Source of the DNA: Orlajensenia flava
GTDB lineage: Bacteria; Actinomycetota; Actinomycetes; Actinomycetales; Microbacteriaceae
Assembly: GCF_004801905.1 (NCBI RefSeq)
Contig: NZ_SSSN01000007.1
Coordinates: forward strand, 1-64,000
Reading direction: 5' to 3'
DNA length: 64,000 nt
Below the pieces are notes generated by a model that ran no database searches, was not told the DNA's origin, and saw only the letters and a program-made list of their open reading frames with translations. How positions within the stretch are numbered: the first letter of the stretch is position 1; each line of letters begins with the position of its first letter. A program made the translations under genes and the position numbers. Below are positions 18,214 to 27,079 of this stretch, piece after piece.

Positions 18214-21200
18214 TCAGGCGGCTGGCGCTGGACCGGGCCCCGCGATGGTCGCCGTGATGGGCTCCCCACCCGACCGCGAAACGAAGCAGTAGTAGTACCG
18301 CTTGGTGTCCTTCCACTGCTCGGCGGTAATCGGGAAGCTGCCCTGCAGCTGCAGGTCGGGATACGCGCCCGCGGCGGTCATGTCGATGACCCCCGAGGCG
18401 CTGCAGAGCGCGTTGATCTGCCCCGCCAGCGCGTCCTCACCGGGGAATGCCGTCGTGGCGTCACCTCCGAAGGTGCCGCGGTAGACGAGTTGCGCGGCGT
18501 GCGGGGCGGTGCAGTCGACGACCGTGAAAGTCTCACCCCAGGGTCCCGTGAACGGATCGACGCATTCGCCGCCGCCGAGCTGGTCCCACGGATGCACGCC
18601 AGCGGCCGCTGGACCGGTCACCTCGGGAGTCGGCGTCGGGGTCGCGGACGTTGTCGCGCTCGCGGTCGGCGCGGCGACAGGAGCACCCAGTCCGGGGAGG
18701 CGGGTGCCGACCCAGAACAGCAGCACGAGCACGAGCACGGCGCCGAGGCCTGCGGCGATCAGCAGGAGGGTGCGATTGCTCAGGCCGTGAACGCCGTCCT
18801 CGTCGGCTGCGGACTCCGATGCCACGGATGCCGGCGTCATGCTCGCCGGCGTCATGGGCGCGGGCATCGTGCCCACCGCTGTCGTGCTCGCCGGCGTCGC
18901 GGGCGTGGGCGTCATGGGCGCGGGCGTCGTGCCCATCGCCGTCGTGCTCGTCGGCGTCGCGGGCGGGGGCGTCGCGGCTGCGGGCGTCACGGCTGCGGGC
19001 GTTGTCGGTACCGCCGCCGTCTCGACAGGCGGAAAGTCGAACGCGCTCACCGCGGGACTTGCCGCGGTGCTGTCGATCCACCAGCTCGTCTCGACTGGAG
19101 TCGTCTCGTCGAGGGAGGGGTCACTGTCCGAAACGACCGGTTGTTCCATCCCTGACGCGACGATCCCTGCGGCTTCGGTGCCACCATCAGCGCCGGCGTC
19201 CTCATCGGAGAGGGATCTCTCGGTTTCTTCGCCAGGCCCCGACGCCCGGCGCGCGTCGGACGAGCCATCCGTCCCGGCATCCGCGGCCGGCACGGGAATC
19301 ACACGCGTCTCAACGTCTGCAGCGCCCTCGTCGAGCGGCGCGGGCGTCGCCGTGTTCCACACGGAGGGCGCGGGGGTAGGTGTCACGACGGGGGCGAAGA
19401 CCGAGGGCGGCACGAAGGGAGCGCCGTAGACGGGCACCGTCGTCGTCGGGGCAGCGTCCTCGTCGGTCAGGGCATCGCGGGCCGACTCATCGTCCCAGGA
19501 CGACGGCGTCGTCGGTGATGCGGTCTCGTTGGTCGGCGGGGCATCGAATCGAGCGGGATCGTCTCCGGCGACGAGACCCCAAGCGAAGCCGGGAGCGGCA
19601 GGTGCCTCAGCCGGCGCATCGCCGGTCGCGAGATCGGCCGCCGCTCGATCGGCCGGCTCGGCGTTCGCCTCGACGATCGGATCGTCGGGCTCGTCTGCCG
19701 CGAACAGCGACCAGACGAGCTTGCGCGCCTCGTCCGAGTCGGCATCAGGATCCGCGCCATCGTTCAGCGAGCCCTCATCGAGCGGACCGTTCGTCGAAGG
19801 GACATCCAACGGGAAGGGATCGGATGGGCGGCTCGGCGCCTCGGGGATGGAGGAATCCGACGCCGACGACGCATCGGCCGGAGTGATCGCAGCCGAGCCG
19901 GAGGGCACCCCACCCGACGGCGCAGCGTTCCAAGGCGCAGCGTTCGACGGCGCAGCGCTGGACGGCTCAGCGCTGGACGTTGCCGGGTTTGACGCCGCGG
20001 GGTCCGACTGCACTGGGTTCCATGGCGCCGGGTCAGAAGGAGTCGCCGCGCTCCACGGGGACGGGGTGGGCGTCTCCGAGGGCGTTGCAGGAGTGCTTCC
20101 CGCCCATCCAGCGCCGAGGGCAGCCGCACCCGCCGCGGCGCCGGCCACCGGCAGTACCGCGGTCGGCGGCATGGCCTCTCGGGGCTCGTCGGACTTGGCG
20201 CCGAGTCGCCCGTCGGGGCCCAGCGGATCGCCCGTCACCGCAGCCTCGGCCGAACCCGGCGCGGCCGGTGCCTGGGAAGCCGGCGCCGGAGAAGTCGGCG
20301 GCGGCTCTGCTGGCGCCGGAGCCGAAGGGGTCTGACCGGCGTCGGCATCCTCACCCGGAGGAACGGAGGCGGCGAGCGTCGCCCCGCCCGCTGCCTCGGC
20401 CGGAGTCTGGGCGCTGCTCGCGGCGAGATGCTCAGCAGCCCACCACGGCATGGCATCGGCAACAGGCGTCGCGGCGGGGGTCGGTGCAGGCTCCGGCTCG
20501 GTCGGCACGGCGGGGGTCGCCGGCTCAGGGGTCCACGGCGCGGGATCCTGATCGGCCGCGACTACCGCTGGCTGTGCCCACGCCGTCGAACCGGGTTCCG
20601 CCGAGTCAACCGGCGTCGCGGCGGGCTGCTCCCCGGAGACGGGACCGGATGCGGCGGGAGCAGGAGGCGCGGGCGGCGCCCATCCCGCGGTAGATGGCTC
20701 CGCAGCGGCCGGCGGGAGCGGGCTGGCGGAAGGCGACCACCATGCTGCCTGACCAGGCTCGGCCGGAACAGCCGGCGGGATGGCAGCCGTCGGCGTGGCA
20801 GTGGGCGGCGTGGCAGCAGGCGGCGTCCATGTCACCGGACCGGGCTCGGCCGGAACAGCCGGCGGGGTGGCAGCCATCCGCGTGGCAGGGGGCGGCGACC
20901 ATGCCGCCGAACCGGGCTCGGCCGGAACAGCCGGCGAGGCGCCAGCCGGCGGGGTGGCAGCCGGCGGGGTGGCAGCAGGCGGCGCCCACGCCCCGGGAGC
21001 AGGCTCCGAGGTCGTAGGCGGTAAGACAGGCGCCTGCCCCTCGCTCCCGGGGCTCTGCACCCGGCTTTCCGTGGGCGGCGGAACGGGTCGGCGCCACCTG
21101 TCATATGACGGATCCGAGGCGGGCACGGCCGTCGCAGCCTCGGCCGTCTGCGGTTGATCCGCCGGAGCAGCGGGCGCCGACCCGAACGGCGCTGGTGGCG

Positions 21201-21450
21201 TGAGCCTCACCGGTTCGGACGGGATCGGCCGCGTTGGATCGGCCGCATCCGGTGATGCGCCTGAGGAGGACGGAGTCGGCTCGCCCTGGGTCAGATCGGT
21301 CGGCGTAACTCCAGCGGTTCCGACCGCATCCGAGTTCGCTGGAAGAGGGACGTCATCGTCATCGTCATCCGAGAGCTGCGCGAACAGCCAGTCCGCCCCG
21401 CCGATCTCGGAGTCGTCGTCGCCTCCGCGCCCCCGTCGCCTCTCAGGCAT
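18214..21450 (-). CDS. Pro/Ala/Thr-rich membrane protein with C-terminal septum-formation-like domain
   Basis: 1078 residues. Residues 1-900 are low-complexity, rich in Pro, Ala, Ser, Thr and acidic residues. They include imperfect repeats of the form TPPAVPAEPG-x-AAW-x-PP (about residues 170-240) and short TPAPMTPASMT repeats near 870. A single transmembrane helix follows (LLLIAAGLGAVLVLVLLFWV, about residues 925-945). The extracytoplasmic C-terminal domain (about 130 residues) has GECVDPFTGPWGETFTVVDC-PH and YYYCFVSRSGGEP, with spaced cysteines. This pattern resembles the actinobacterial septum-formation/DUF4190-associated domain. Topology would be a long disordered cytoplasmic arm and an outer sensor-like domain. 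The ATG overlaps the pyrE stop by 8 bp. The function is not known. Confidence 0.7.
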   Translation of the reverse strand: MPERRRGRGGDDDSEIGGADWLFAQLSDDDDDDVPLPANSDAVGTAGVTPTDLTQGEPTPSSSGASPDAADPTRPIPSEPVRLTPPAPFGSAPAAPADQPQTAEAATAVPASDPSYDRWRRPVPPPTESRVQSPGSEGQAPVLPPTTSEPAPGAWAPPAATPPAATPPAGASPAVPAEPGSAAWSPPPATRMAATPPAVPAEPGPVTWTPPAATPPTATPTAAIPPAVPAEPGQAAWWSPSASPLPPAAAEPSTAGWAPPAPPAPAASGPVSGEQPAATPVDSAEPGSTAWAQPAVVAADQDPAPWTPEPATPAVPTEPEPAPTPAATPVADAMPWWAAEHLAASSAQTPAEAAGGATLAASVPPGEDADAGQTPSAPAPAEPPPTSPAPASQAPAAPGSAEAAVTGDPLGPDGRLGAKSDEPREAMPPTAVLPVAGAAAGAAALGAGWAGSTPATPSETPTPSPWSAATPSDPAPWNPVQSDPAASNPATSSAEPSSAAPSNAAPWNAAPSGGVPSGSAAITPADASSASDSSIPEAPSRPSDPFPLDVPSTNGPLDEGSLNDGADPDADSDEARKLVWSLFAADEPDDPIVEANAEPADRAAADLATGDAPAEAPAAPGFAWGLVAGDDPARFDAPPTNETASPTTPSSWDDESARDALTDEDAAPTTTVPVYGAPFVPPSVFAPVVTPTPAPSVWNTATPAPLDEGAADVETRVIPVPAADAGTDGSSDARRASGPGEETERSLSDEDAGADGGTEAAGIVASGMEQPVVSDSDPSLDETTPVETSWWIDSTAASPAVSAFDFPPVETAAVPTTPAAVTPAAATPPPATPTSTTAMGTTPAPMTPTPATPASTTAVGTMPAPMTPASMTPASVASESAADEDGVHGLSNRTLLLIAAGLGAVLVLVLLFWVGTRLPGLGAPVAAPTASATTSATPTPTPEVTGPAAAGVHPWDQLGGGECVDPFTGPWGETFTVVDCTAPHAAQLVYRGTFGGDATTAFPGEDALAGQINALCSASGVIDMTAAGAYPDLQLQGSFPITAEQWKDTKRYYYCFVSRSGGEPITATIAGPGPAPAA

Positions 21451-22021
21451 CGCGGAGTCCCAGATCGTCCAGACCGATGGCGTAGTAGTACGGAATGCCC
21501 TCGGCCTCGATCACTTCGCGGGCACCGGTGTCACGGTCGACCACGACGGCGACTGCTGCGATCTCGGCGCCGACCTTGCGGAGGGCCTCGATGGCCTGGA
21601 GGGGCGAGCCGCCGGTGGTCGAGGTGTCCTCGAGCACGATCACGCGCTTGCCCGCGAGATCGGGACCCTCGACCTGCTTGCCGCGGCCGTGGTCCTTGGG
21701 CTCCTTGCGCACGACGAAGGCGTCGTACGCCAGGCCTCGCGCGGCACCCTGGTGCAACACGGCGGTCGCGACCGGGTCGGCGCCCATGGTCATGCCGCCG
21801 ACGGCGGCGACATCCGGAATCTCGCCGATGAGGTCGAGCATGACCTGACCGATCAGCGGGGCGACCCGGTGGTCGAGGCTCACCTTGCGGAGGTCGACAT
21901 AGTAGGTCGCCTTCTTGCCACTCGTGAGCGTGAAGTCTCCGTGGAACACCGCATCGGACGAGATGTAATCGATGAGACGGTTGCGTGCGTCGTCGCCGCC
22001 CTGGGCTGATCCATGGTTCAC
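21443..22021 (-). CDS. pyrE: Orotate phosphoribosyltransferase
   Basis: Transfers ribose-5-phosphate from PRPP to orotate in de novo pyrimidine synthesis. The PRPP-binding loop VIVLEDTSTTGGSPLQAI and the catalytic-loop segment FVVRKEPKDHGRGKQVEG are clear. The length of 192 residues is usual. The start is GTG 22021 (VNHGSAQGG), which lies 7 bp after a TAGAGT -10 element; an in-frame upstream ATG at 22069 adds an atypical Pro/Arg-rich stretch. It is the first gene of an operon with the septum-formation-like gene and the nucleoside hydrolase. Confidence 0.95.
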   Translation of the reverse strand: MNHGSAQGGDDARNRLIDYISSDAVFHGDFTLTSGKKATYYVDLRKVSLDHRVAPLIGQVMLDLIGEIPDVAAVGGMTMGADPVATAVLHQGAARGLAYDAFVVRKEPKDHGRGKQVEGPDLAGKRVIVLEDTSTTGGSPLQAIEALRKVGAEIAAVAVVVDRDTGAREVIEAEGIPYYYAIGLDDLGLRDA

Positions 22022-22028
22022 GGCGTCA

Positions 22029-22034
22029 ACTCTA
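22029..22034 (-). promoter_or_regulatory. -10 element of pyrE
   Basis: TAGAGT on the minus strand, 7 bp before GTG 22021, indicating a leaderless transcript. Confidence 0.5.
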
Positions 22035-22072
22035 TTAGGCGCGCCCCTCCCGCGCGGAAGCGGATGCACGCG

Positions 22073-23398
22073 TCACCGCTCGCGTCGCAGCAGCCGACGC
22101 CAGAACGGCACGGGATGCGCCTCGTCGGGTTCCGGTGCGGGCATCTCGATATGGAAGTGCTCGAGCTGGGTCGCACCCGATCGGACCGTGCGGTACAGCG
22201 CCGTCCCGATCAGCACGCCGAGCGCGATCGCCATCACTCCGACGAGAGCGTCGACGAAGTCGGAACTCCCGAGGTTGGCGCCGACGGCCTCGGTCACGCC
22301 GATCAGTCCGGTCGCGCCGGGCACGAGCAGCCAGAACGCTGGCAGGAAGGTGATCTGCGACGGCACGCCGCGGCGCAGGCCGTCGATCCACAGCACGGCC
22401 GGAGTCATCGCGAGGGCCCCGACGAAGCCGCTGATCTCCGGGCCGAACAGCCTCGCGCCGATGAACTGGCCGACGTAGGCGATCAGCAGCACGACGAGCA
22501 CCCACCCGTACGCCTTGGCGGGAGCGGAGAAGTGGAGGTAGTTGCCGATCGAGAACAACAACAGGCCGAGCAACGGGATCCACCAGAACGCGAGCGACGA
22601 TCCGCCCGCTGCCACGTAGTCCAGGTTGCTCACGCCCGCGATCGTGCCGGCGGCGATGATGCCGAAGGAGAGCAGGGCGAGTTGCACCAGCCCGGTGACC
22701 AGCCGACTCGCCCCTGCGATCATCTGTCCGGCGGCGAGTTCGACGGTCGCGGTCGTGAGCACTCCACCAGGCAGGAACGTCACGAGCGGAGCCACGAGTA
22801 CCGTGAGCGGATCGCCGAGGCCCAGCCAGTCGGCCAGCAGGAAGACCGTGAGTGCCGAGACGAACGCGGCCACCACCGGGAATACCAGATCGAGCGTGGG
22901 TGAGCGCACGAGCTTCATGAGCCCGATCACCAGCCCCAGGCCGAAGGCGATGGCCGCACCCGCGACGCTCGGAAGCAGCAGCAGGGAAAGCCCGAGGGTG
23001 AGCACGCCGTGGCCGAGGGTGCGCACGATCCAGCCGAATCGCGGCCGCATCGATCCCACGGCATTGAGGCGACGGATGCCGTCAGCCGGGTCGAGCGTGC
23101 CGTCCTCGGCTTCGTGTACCACGCCGTAGAGCGCCGCGATCTGGTCGAACCGCAGGGAGGCCGCCACACGAGAGGAGACGGCCACGTGTCCGGTGGAGGC
23201 ACCGCCGGTCTGCACGAGGATCACCGTCGGCAGCACGACGAAACCCGTGTCCGGAACGCCGTAGGCCACCGCGATCCGGTGCATGATGGCGCGCACCCGG
23301 TCGACCGACTCTCCCGCTGCGGTCAGGCCCTCTGCCAGGCCGAGGAGGTACTGACGGAGCTCCCCCGGGTTCGACGGCGCCGCGCTCGGCTCGGGCAT
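22073..23398 (-). CDS. Threonine/serine exporter, ThrE family
   Basis: A 441-residue membrane protein. The N-terminal cytoplasmic domain (residues 1-120) has the ThrE pattern LGLAEGLTAAGESVDRVRAIMHRIAVAYG. About ten transmembrane helices follow, including LTVLVAPLVTFLPGGVLTTATVELAAGQMIAGASRLVTG, the conserved ThrE core. ThrE of Corynebacterium exports threonine and serine with the proton motive force. It lies 10 bp after the Dcu carrier gene and so is the third gene of the PepE-Dcu-ThrE operon. Confidence 0.9.
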   Translation of the reverse strand: MPEPSAAPSNPGELRQYLLGLAEGLTAAGESVDRVRAIMHRIAVAYGVPDTGFVVLPTVILVQTGGASTGHVAVSSRVAASLRFDQIAALYGVVHEAEDGTLDPADGIRRLNAVGSMRPRFGWIVRTLGHGVLTLGLSLLLLPSVAGAAIAFGLGLVIGLMKLVRSPTLDLVFPVVAAFVSALTVFLLADWLGLGDPLTVLVAPLVTFLPGGVLTTATVELAAGQMIAGASRLVTGLVQLALLSFGIIAAGTIAGVSNLDYVAAGGSSLAFWWIPLLGLLLFSIGNYLHFSAPAKAYGWVLVVLLIAYVGQFIGARLFGPEISGFVGALAMTPAVLWIDGLRRGVPSQITFLPAFWLLVPGATGLIGVTEAVGANLGSSDFVDALVGVMAIALGVLIGTALYRTVRSGATQLEHFHIEMPAPEPDEAHPVPFWRRLLRRER

Positions 23399-23408
23399 CC
23401 GCCTGCTC

Positions 23409-24770
23409 TCAGGCCACGAAGACGAACGACAGGATCACACCGACGACGATGGCGCTGACGATGTAGACCAGGTTCGGCAGCTGGAACGAGTGGTCCACGA
23501 CGAATCGGCCCATCTTGGTCGTTCCGGTCTGGTCGAACGCGACGGTGGCCACCTGCGATCCGTTGGCGGGCAGGGTGTAGATGCCCATCACCGCCGGCCA
23601 CAGCCCGACCAGCAGCGAGGCGGGCAGCCCGATGGTGAGGCCGATCGGCACGATCGCGTTGGTCGCGCTCGACTGGCTCGTGGTGAGGGCGGCCACGAGG
23701 AAGAGCGCGAGGGCGAACAGCACCGCCCCGAGGAAGGCCGACGAGCCCGAGACGAGCGAGCCGAGCCCGTCGACGATGAGCTTGTTGTTGTTCGCCACGA
23801 AGGTATTGGCGAGCCACGCGATGCCGAACAGGGCGATCGCTCCCACGATTCCGGCCGGGAAGGTGGACTGCTTGGGGACGTCGGATGCCTTGACCTTGCA
23901 GAACACGAAGATGAGCGCGGCGATGACGCCCATGACCACCTCGATGATGACGGTGATGCTGAGGCGCGTGACGCTGCCGTCATCCGCCGTTCCGATGACG
24001 GGCCGGATGCCCTCGAACAGCCCGAAGATGACGATGACGGCGACGCCTGCCAGGAACAGGGAGGCGGAGAGCACGGCCGACCGGGGCAGCGTCTTCTCGT
24101 GCGCGTTCTCCGTCGGGGGCTTGATGAGGTGCTCGGCGAGCCGGCGCTGGAACTCGGGATCGTCCTCGAGATCCTTGCCGTGTCGCATCATCACCAGTGC
24201 CGCCAGGCCGAGACCGACGATCGAGGCCGGCCACATGATGAGCAGCAGTGTGCCGAGGTCGACGCCCTTCGGCGCCAGCAGCACCACCATCGAGGCGACC
24301 GCCGCCGAGACCGGACTGCACAGGATGCCGACCTGGGATGCGACGGCGGAGACGGACAGGGCGCGCTCCGGGCGGATCTTCTGCTGGTACGAGACGTCGT
24401 AGATGACGGGCAGCAGTGGGTAGAAGATGTTGCCCGTACCGGCGCCGACCGTGAACAGGAACGCCATCGCCGGTGCGAGGAACACGACACTCCGCGGGTG
24501 CGATGTGATGGCCTTCGCGGCGATGGACACCATCCAGTCGATGCCGCCTGCCGCCTGCATGACCGAGGCCGCGGTGATGACCGTGATGACGATGAAGACG
24601 GCGTCGACGGGTGCGTTGCCCGGCGCGGTCCCCGGGAAGCAGAAGACGAGCACGGCGACGCCGACCAGTCCCCAGACGCCGAGTCCGATGCCGCTCGTGC
24701 GGGTGCCCATGAAGATCGCCGCGATGACGACGATCAGCTGCAGGACCAGGATCCAGACGTTCTCGTTCAC
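23409..24770 (-). CDS. Anaerobic C4-dicarboxylate (Dcu-type) transporter
   Basis: A 453-residue membrane carrier of the DcuA/DcuB family, which exchanges fumarate, malate, aspartate or succinate. Hydrophobic helices span the length. Family signatures include VGAGTGNIFYPLLPVIYDVSYQQKIRPERALSVSAVASQVGI and TTSQSSATNAIVPIGL. The start overlaps the PepE stop by 4 bp (ATGA). Its pairing with an Asp-dipeptidase suggests that aspartate is the transported compound. Confidence 0.9.
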   Translation of the reverse strand: MNENVWILVLQLIVVIAAIFMGTRTSGIGLGVWGLVGVAVLVFCFPGTAPGNAPVDAVFIVITVITAASVMQAAGGIDWMVSIAAKAITSHPRSVVFLAPAMAFLFTVGAGTGNIFYPLLPVIYDVSYQQKIRPERALSVSAVASQVGILCSPVSAAVASMVVLLAPKGVDLGTLLLIMWPASIVGLGLAALVMMRHGKDLEDDPEFQRRLAEHLIKPPTENAHEKTLPRSAVLSASLFLAGVAVIVIFGLFEGIRPVIGTADDGSVTRLSITVIIEVVMGVIAALIFVFCKVKASDVPKQSTFPAGIVGAIALFGIAWLANTFVANNNKLIVDGLGSLVSGSSAFLGAVLFALALFLVAALTTSQSSATNAIVPIGLTIGLPASLLVGLWPAVMGIYTLPANGSQVATVAFDQTGTTKMGRFVVDHSFQLPNLVYIVSAIVVGVILSFVFVA

Positions 24771-25501
24771 GACGACGGTCCGGCGACGATGGGCTCGCGG
24801 GCATCGAGGACACGGATGGGCAACGGCGTCTCGACGATCTCGCCGTCGACGGCCTCGACCCGAAGCGCCAGCCCGTCGGCGACCGGGCTGATGGCGGTCA
24901 CGAACTCGTCGCCATCGAAGTGGAGCGACTGCAGGTTGCCGACGGCGTAGCCCGTGCTCAGCTCGCCGCTCTTCAGCGCCGCGTGGAACAACGGCTGGCG
25001 CTGGTCCTCCGCGTCGTAGTGCGGGCAGAAGCTGCCATGCAGGAACCCGAGACCCTCGGGCAGCACCTGCAGCGTCGGGCCGTAGCTGTCCGTGGTTCCC
25101 CCTTCGAACCAGCAGATGCCGCCGGCGGATCCTCCGGTGAACACGACGTTCGAGTCCTCCCAGAGCTCCCGCATGATCTCGTCCAGGCCCTGGCGCTTCC
25201 AGACGTCGAGCATGTTCGCGGTGTTGCCGCCGCCGACGTGGATGACGTCGAATCCGCGCACGAAACCGGCGAGGTCATCCATCGGCCGGTGGAAGAGAGG
25301 GAGGTGGCGAGGTGCGCATCGGTCCGAGTCGTAGGTCTGGTAGAAGCTGAGGATGTACGACGGATCGTCGCCGGTCGCGGTGCCCACGAACAGCACGCGG
25401 GGGCGTTCCTTGCCCGTGAGGCCGAGGATGTAGTCATGCGTCGGATCAGCACGACGATCCATCATCGCTCGCCCGGCACCCGTTGCCACGATGTGAGCCA
25501 T
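24767..25501 (-). CDS. Peptidase E-like (S51) dipeptidase
   Basis: A 244-residue serine peptidase with a class I glutamine-amidotransferase fold. The nucleophile motif is GGSAGGICW (Ser near residue 124). IHVGGGNTANMLDVWKRQGLDEIM is the second signature. FCPHYD supplies the likely catalytic His. PepE enzymes cleave dipeptides with N-terminal Asp; cyanophycinase relatives cleave Asp-Arg polymer. A ribosome site GGGAGG lies 5 bp before ATG 25501. It is the first gene of the operon with the Dcu carrier and ThrE. Confidence 0.88.
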   Translation of the reverse strand: MAHIVATGAGRAMMDRRADPTHDYILGLTGKERPRVLFVGTATGDDPSYILSFYQTYDSDRCAPRHLPLFHRPMDDLAGFVRGFDVIHVGGGNTANMLDVWKRQGLDEIMRELWEDSNVVFTGGSAGGICWFEGGTTDSYGPTLQVLPEGLGFLHGSFCPHYDAEDQRQPLFHAALKSGELSTGYAVGNLQSLHFDGDEFVTAISPVADGLALRVEAVDGEIVETPLPIRVLDAREPIVAGPSS

Positions 25502-25534
25502 AGAACCTCCCCGTCCCCGGACTGCCCTGTCGCC

Positions 25535-25540
25535 ACACTA
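25535..25540 (-). promoter_or_regulatory. -10 element of the PepE-Dcu-ThrE operon
   Basis: TAGTGT on the minus strand. It leaves a short leader of about 25 nt that includes the GGGAGG ribosome site. Confidence 0.4.
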
Positions 25541-25596
25541 TTCCGGCCGCTGAAGCACGGGCAAGCATTGGGAGCCCTGCCGGGCGGGACCGTTGG

Positions 25597-25602
25597 CATG
25601 AT
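25597..25602 (+). promoter_or_regulatory. -10 element of the MFS gene
   Basis: CATGAT, one base from the bacterial consensus-like TATGAT, 7 bp before GTG 25610. It supports GTG as a leaderless start; the two ATGs at 25598 and 25601 would lie inside the promoter. Confidence 0.4.
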
Positions 25603-25609
25603 GGGTGGA

Positions 25610-26809
25610 GTGATCATCGCGGAGTCCGACGAACAGCGCTTCGGAGCCGCGCGCTACCTGGTGGCCGCTCTGCTCTCACGCATGGCGAGCGCTGGCGGCA
25701 CCGTGGTGTTCCCCATCCTCGCCATCCGCGAGCTCAACGACGTGGGGGTGGGCGCCCTCCTCGTCGCCGCGTCGTTGGCCCCCAGCGTGGTCATCGCGCC
25801 GTTGGCAGGTGCCCTGCTCGATTCGACGCGTCGGCCCCGGCTGCTGTTCGTCGGCGCAGGCCTGGTGTCGGCAGTCGGCTACGCTACCGGGGCGCTGCTC
25901 GGCATCGTCCCGCTCCCGGTGGTGGTCATCGCCCTGCTGGCGGCCGGATGCGCGACCCCGTTCGTGATGGGCGGCATGTCGAGCTTCGTCACGTCCGTCA
26001 TCGCTCCCGAGCGCACGGCGTTCGCGACCGACACGCTCGCCTACGGCGTCTCCGGAGTGGGCGGCCCGGCGCTCTCGGCCGTCGTCATCGCCGCCGCATC
26101 TCCGCGAGCGGCGGCGCTCGCCCTGGCTACGGCGTCGGCTTTGGGGGCGCTGGCCATCCTGTCGCTCCGGCTGGCCCCGCACCGTCACGAGCGGACGGAT
26201 GCCGGCCTGCTCCGACGCATCGCCACCGGCACGGGCTACCTCGTGCGGCACCGACCCCTGCTCCTCGTGACGGCGTCGAGCACGCTCACCCAGGTCGGTG
26301 CAGGCGCCTTCCCCATTGCGGCGATCGCGCTAGCGGCTCAGCGCTGGCAGCACGCCGACGAGGGGGCCTGGATCGTGACGGCTTTCTCAGTCGGATCGCT
26401 CGCGAGCGCCGTGGTGGTCTCCATCCGACCCGTCCAGTCGGTGCGCCCGGCGGTCGTGTTGACGACCGGGTTCGCGCTCACGGGCGCGCTCATCGCGCTC
26501 TCGGCGGTCGGAGGCGATCTGGTCGTGACCCTTGCGCTCGTCGCCGTCGCCGGGGTGTGCTCAGCACCGAGCACGGCTGCGCTGTTCGAACTGCGCACCG
26601 TCAACAGCCCACCGGCCGTGCGCGCCCAGGTCTTCACCGTGGGTGCCGGTCTCCGCGCGGCCGCGAGCGCCGCCGGAGCCGCGATCATCGGCCCGTTCGC
26701 CGGGGCGGACGCGGGGTTGCTCGTGGCGCTCGTGGGCTTCGGCTGGATGGCGTCGGCGGCGATCATGCTGCCGTATCGCACTCAGGCACCCGCGCCCGTC
26801 AACGCATGA
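25610..26809 (+). CDS. MFS-family transporter
   Basis: About 399 residues and 12 hydrophobic helices, typical of the enterobactin/macrolide-exporter-like MFS group. The motif A loop between helices 2 and 3 reads GALLDSTRRPRLLFVG. The second half begins with ATGTGYLVRHRPLLLVTASS. The substrate is unknown; most such proteins export drugs or siderophores. The start is uncertain between ATG 25598, ATG 25601 and GTG 25610. GTG is preferred because of the -10 element just upstream. The gene is divergent from the PepE operon. Confidence 0.85.
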   Translation: MIIAESDEQRFGAARYLVAALLSRMASAGGTVVFPILAIRELNDVGVGALLVAASLAPSVVIAPLAGALLDSTRRPRLLFVGAGLVSAVGYATGALLGIVPLPVVVIALLAAGCATPFVMGGMSSFVTSVIAPERTAFATDTLAYGVSGVGGPALSAVVIAAASPRAAALALATASALGALAILSLRLAPHRHERTDAGLLRRIATGTGYLVRHRPLLLVTASSTLTQVGAGAFPIAAIALAAQRWQHADEGAWIVTAFSVGSLASAVVVSIRPVQSVRPAVVLTTGFALTGALIALSAVGGDLVVTLALVAVAGVCSAPSTAALFELRTVNSPPAVRAQVFTVGAGLRAAASAAGAAIIGPFAGADAGLLVALVGFGWMASAAIMLPYRTQAPAPVNA

Positions 26810-26825
26810 TGGGCCCCGGTACCAC

Positions 26826-26948
26826 TCAGATGGTGCGGACGAAGCTGCGCTTCGGTGCGCGGCCGTAGCCGTCACGGGCGACGAGCGAGATGGTGCCGGC
26901 GATGGAGCCGACGGCGATGACACTGAGGAGGACGAGGAGCGCGACCAT
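26826..26948 (-). CDS. 40-residue single-helix membrane peptide
   Basis: A small protein beginning MVALLVLLSVIAVGSIAGTI, one transmembrane helix, followed by the polar tail SLVARDGYGRAPKRSFVRTI. The start at ATG 26948 has GAAAGG 8 bp upstream, which is better than longer frames in the same register. Similar very short proteins with an ARDGYGR-type tail are, as I recall, common near LysR genes in Microbacteriaceae, but no function is known. It is divergent from the LysR gene, with 131 bp between the starts. Confidence 0.6.
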   Translation of the reverse strand: MVALLVLLSVIAVGSIAGTISLVARDGYGRAPKRSFVRTI

Positions 26949-27067
26949 GATGGGCCTTTCGAGGAAGACGGATGTCGGCGGGGGGGAGCGCCGTTGCTTC
27001 TGCTCGACTTTCTCAGCATCCTCCCTTCGACCGTGCAGCACAATCTCATAGTTCTTCACCGACGATG

Positions 27068-27073
27068 TAGCCT
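27068..27073 (+). promoter_or_regulatory. -10 element of the LysR gene
   Basis: TAGCCT, 6 bp before ATG 27080. No ribosome site is present, so the start is leaderless. Confidence 0.5.
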
Positions 27074-27079
27074 TACTTC

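Noticed and set aside
23490..24950. Plus-strand open frame over the Dcu gene
   Set aside because: Asp/Arg/Gly-rich shadow of a membrane-protein gene.
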